Assembly: GCA_018971415.1 (NCBI GenBank) | Contig: JAGXAW010000004.1 | Location: forward strand, 17,508 to 81,507 | Direction: 5' to 3' | Source: Betaproteobacteria bacterium | GTDB taxonomy: Bacteria; Pseudomonadota; Gammaproteobacteria; Burkholderiales; Ferrovaceae | DNA length: 64,000 nt | Shown: piece by piece, positions 62,252 to 64,000 of the stretch | Numbering within the stretch: the stretch's first letter is position 1 | Layout of the letters: the number at the start of each line of letters is the position of its first letter | Made by a program: the position numbers and the translations under genes | Notes under the pieces: generated by a model | What the model saw: only the letters and a program-made list of their open reading frames with translations | Told to the model about the DNA's origin: nothing | The model's database searches: none

Positions 62252-63640
62252 ATGAACCCAGGATTAATCACTGTTTGCTATATTGCCTCGGCGATATTAT
62301 TTATTTTAAGTTTAGGTGGTCTTTCACGTCAGGATACTGCAAGACGCGGAAATTTCTATGGTGCTGCAGGAATGGTCTTGGCAATCCTTGCCACTATTCT
62401 TGGGACAGGGATTAGCCAATGGCTGTTGATCCCAGCGATCTTGGTGGGTGGCGCTGTAGGATGGATGCTTGCCGTTCGTGTTGAAATGACACAAATGCCT
62501 GAATTGGTTGCTGTACTTCACTCCTTTGTGGGACTCGCAGCAACTTTAGTTGGTTATGCCAGCTTTTTGGATCCGAATGTCCATTATGTGGGTGCTGAAC
62601 ACACTATCCATGAATTAGAAATTTATATTGGTGTCTTTATTGGTGCTGTGACCTTCACTGGATCAATCATTGCCTTTGGTAAATTACGTGGCATGATCTC
62701 AGGAAAACCCTTAACGCTCCCCTTACGACACTGGTTGAATTTACTCGGTATTATCATTACCGTCTATTTAGGCAGTGTGTTCTTGAGTGCTGAGAACGGC
62801 CAAGGACTGACGGCGCTGCTGATCATGACAGGTATCGCTCTGTTATTGGGAATTCATCTGGTGATGGCAATTGGTGGGGCAGATATGCCTGTGGTGGTTT
62901 CCATGCTCAACAGTTACTCAGGCTGGGCTGCTGCTGCCACTGGGTTTATGTTGTCAAACGACCTATTGATTGTTACGGGTGCGTTAGTAGGCAGTAGTGG
63001 TGCAATTCTTTCCTATATTATGTGTCGCGCAATGAATCGTAGTTTCATTAGTGTCATATTAGGTGGTTTTGGAACTGGCAGTGGAACCTCTACTGCTGCG
63101 GCGGTGGAAGGTGAGGCTGTTTCAATTAGTGCTGAGGATACAGCGCAATCCTTGATGGATGCTAAAGAAGTGATTATTGTTCCTGGCTATGGAATGGCTG
63201 TGGCGCAAGCTCAAGGAGTAATTAGTGAAATTACAAAACGTTTACGCGCAAAGGGCGTGAAGGTGCGTTTTGCTATCCATCCAGTGGCAGGGCGTTTACC
63301 GGGACACATGAACGTTCTTCTTGCAGAAGCCAAGGTACCTTACGATATTGTGCTTGAAATGGATGAGATTAATGAGGATTTCCCAGAAACCGATACGGTT
63401 TTAGTGGTTGGGGCCAATGACATTGTTAATCCTTCAGCACAGGAAGATCCAGGTAGCCCAATTGCTGGAATGCCAGTTCTTGAAGTATGGAAGGCCAAGA
63501 CAGTGGTGGTGTTCAAAAGAAGTATGGCAACCGGTTATGCGGGAGTGGAAAATCCACTGTTTTTTAAAGAGAATACCCGTATGTTATTTGGTGATGCCAA
63601 GAAGAGTGTGGATGCTATTCTCTCTCACATACCAGCTTAA
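62252..63640 (+). CDS. pntB: NAD(P) transhydrogenase subunit beta
   Basis: A 462-residue subunit with about nine N-terminal helices (proton channel) and the NADP-binding domain from about residue 285: [61 protein letters not shown] and [18 protein letters not shown] are characteristic. Length equals E. coli PntB (462). Confidence 0.98.
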   Translation: MNPGLITVCYIASAILFILSLGGLSRQDTARRGNFYGAAGMVLAILATILGTGISQWLLIPAILVGGAVGWMLAVRVEMTQMPELVAVLHSFVGLAATLVGYASFLDPNVHYVGAEHTIHELEIYIGVFIGAVTFTGSIIAFGKLRGMISGKPLTLPLRHWLNLLGIIITVYLGSVFLSAENGQGLTALLIMTGIALLLGIHLVMAIGGADMPVVVSMLNSYSGWAAAATGFMLSNDLLIVTGALVGSSGAILSYIMCRAMNRSFISVILGGFGTGSGTSTAAAVEGEAVSISAEDTAQSLMDAKEVIIVPGYGMAVAQAQGVISEITKRLRAKGVKVRFAIHPVAGRLPGHMNVLLAEAKVPYDIVLEMDEINEDFPETDTVLVVGANDIVNPSAQEDPGSPIAGMPVLEVWKAKTVVVFKRSMATGYAGVENPLFFKENTRMLFGDAKKSVDAILSHIPA

Positions 63641-63656
63641 TATTTACTCTGTCATT

Positions 63657-63690
63657 AAAAAAGCCCTTCTTCATCGAAGGGCTTTTTATT
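63657..63690 (+). terminator. Terminator after pntB
   Basis: GCCCTTC (63663-63669) pairs with GAAGGGC (63676-63682) over TTCATC, with an A run before and TTTTTATTT after. Confidence 0.92.
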
Positions 63691-63904
63691 TGAATTTAAA
63701 CGTTTTTAATCAATTAGTTATAGATTCAAATCTTTCTTTAATCTAAACGATTGGTGGCTGAAATGTTAGCCACTCTTAATGATATATACTTTTTTTCCTA
63801 AATTTTCTTTACATGAGCGATCAAAAAACATTGGCACCGCCCAGGTCAACGCGGAGCTCATAATAAGAAATGAGAAGCTTTAGAGGCGGTATGAAACACG
63901 TGAA

Positions 63905-64000
63905 TTAATTTAGCAACTTCTTCTCCAAAAGATTCACTAATGGGATTGAGCCGTAATATGACAAATGTGAGCCATCATCTTCATAAAATGGATGAAAATT
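63905..64000 (-). CDS. 3' end of an SGNH-domain (acyltransferase-like) gene, partial
   Basis: A 31-codon C-terminal fragment with its stop at 63907-63905 and an open frame to the window edge. Its sequence includes FYEDDGSHLSYYGSIPLV, the catalytic D..H block of SGNH hydrolase domains found at the C-terminus of OafA-type O-acyltransferases, with DxxH followed by LS and YG. The family call rests on this short stretch alone. Confidence 0.55.
   Translation of the reverse strand, partial: NFHPFYEDDGSHLSYYGSIPLVNLLEKKLLN

Noticed and set aside
63766..63861. A 31-codon minus-strand frame starting ATG at 63861
   Set aside because: No recognisable family, no clear ribosome site, and composition typical of AT-rich spacer.

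Overview
This 64 kb window is ordinary-density bacterial chromosome, AT-leaning and tightly packed. It looks betaproteobacterial. The supporting gene orders are rplU-rpmA-obgE-proB with ispB divergent, rimP-nusA-infB-rbfA-truB, queA-tgt-yajC-secD-secF with tRNA-Leu beside it, and a YajQ-free block of purB and mnmA. Several traits hint at an acidic habitat: a Lys/His-rich acid-shock-like secreted protein and a His-rich stretch on a periplasmic PBP. A Ferrovum-like or other low-GC betaproteobacterium is possible, but I cannot place the genus from this sequence.

Layout. 1-2.9 kb: an OFA-type MFS transporter cut by the window edge, then a YwrD-like gamma-glutamyltransferase. 2.9-8.8 kb (minus strand): a compact Flp/Tad pilus cluster (regulator, flp, cpaB, three TadE/F/G-like genes, cpaF, tadB, tadC) with no secretin, TadZ or prepilin peptidase gene. 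9-11 kb: an old yellow enzyme and a DMT exporter. 11.3-17.5 kb: tRNA-Leu(CAA), queosine genes queA and tgt, and the Sec accessory genes yajC, secD and secF, then a DedA protein. 17.5-20.9 kb: purB, a GST, mnmA and an Asr-like protein. 21-26 kb: the isocitrate branch point, with rraA, aceA and aceB facing icd. 26-31.3 kb: a cold-shock gene, clpS-clpA, thyA and an M17 aminopeptidase. 31.4-39.3 kb: the rimP to truB translation operon and an ATM1-type ABC exporter. 39.4-43.1 kb: a PBP7-type endopeptidase and the lactate-oxidation genes lutABC.

43.1-47.5 kb (minus strand): a QseBC/PmrAB-type two-component system is followed directly by a ribbon-helix-helix protein and a MOBP/NikB-like relaxase. 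This is a conjugative mobilisation pair standing alone in housekeeping DNA, and it is the most unusual item in the window. A cytochrome b561-like protein lies upstream. 47.5-50.4 kb: leuA, preceded by a previously unlisted leucine-rich leader peptide (47866-47949) with its own promoter and a downstream hairpin, then a YihY protein. 50.4-55.1 kb (minus): proS, proB, obgE, rpmA, rplU. 55.4-60.6 kb: ispB, then a metallophosphoesterase-glycosyltransferase-diacylglycerol kinase module that probably makes or remodels a glycolipid, a DMT transporter, a PP0621-type zinc-ribbon protein and ampD. 60.7-63.7 kb: pntA-pntB transhydrogenase. The last 96 bases hold the 3' end of a gene that reads like an SGNH-domain acyltransferase.

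No rRNA, CRISPR array, insertion sequence or prophage was seen. All boundaries and families were judged by eye, with no database search.
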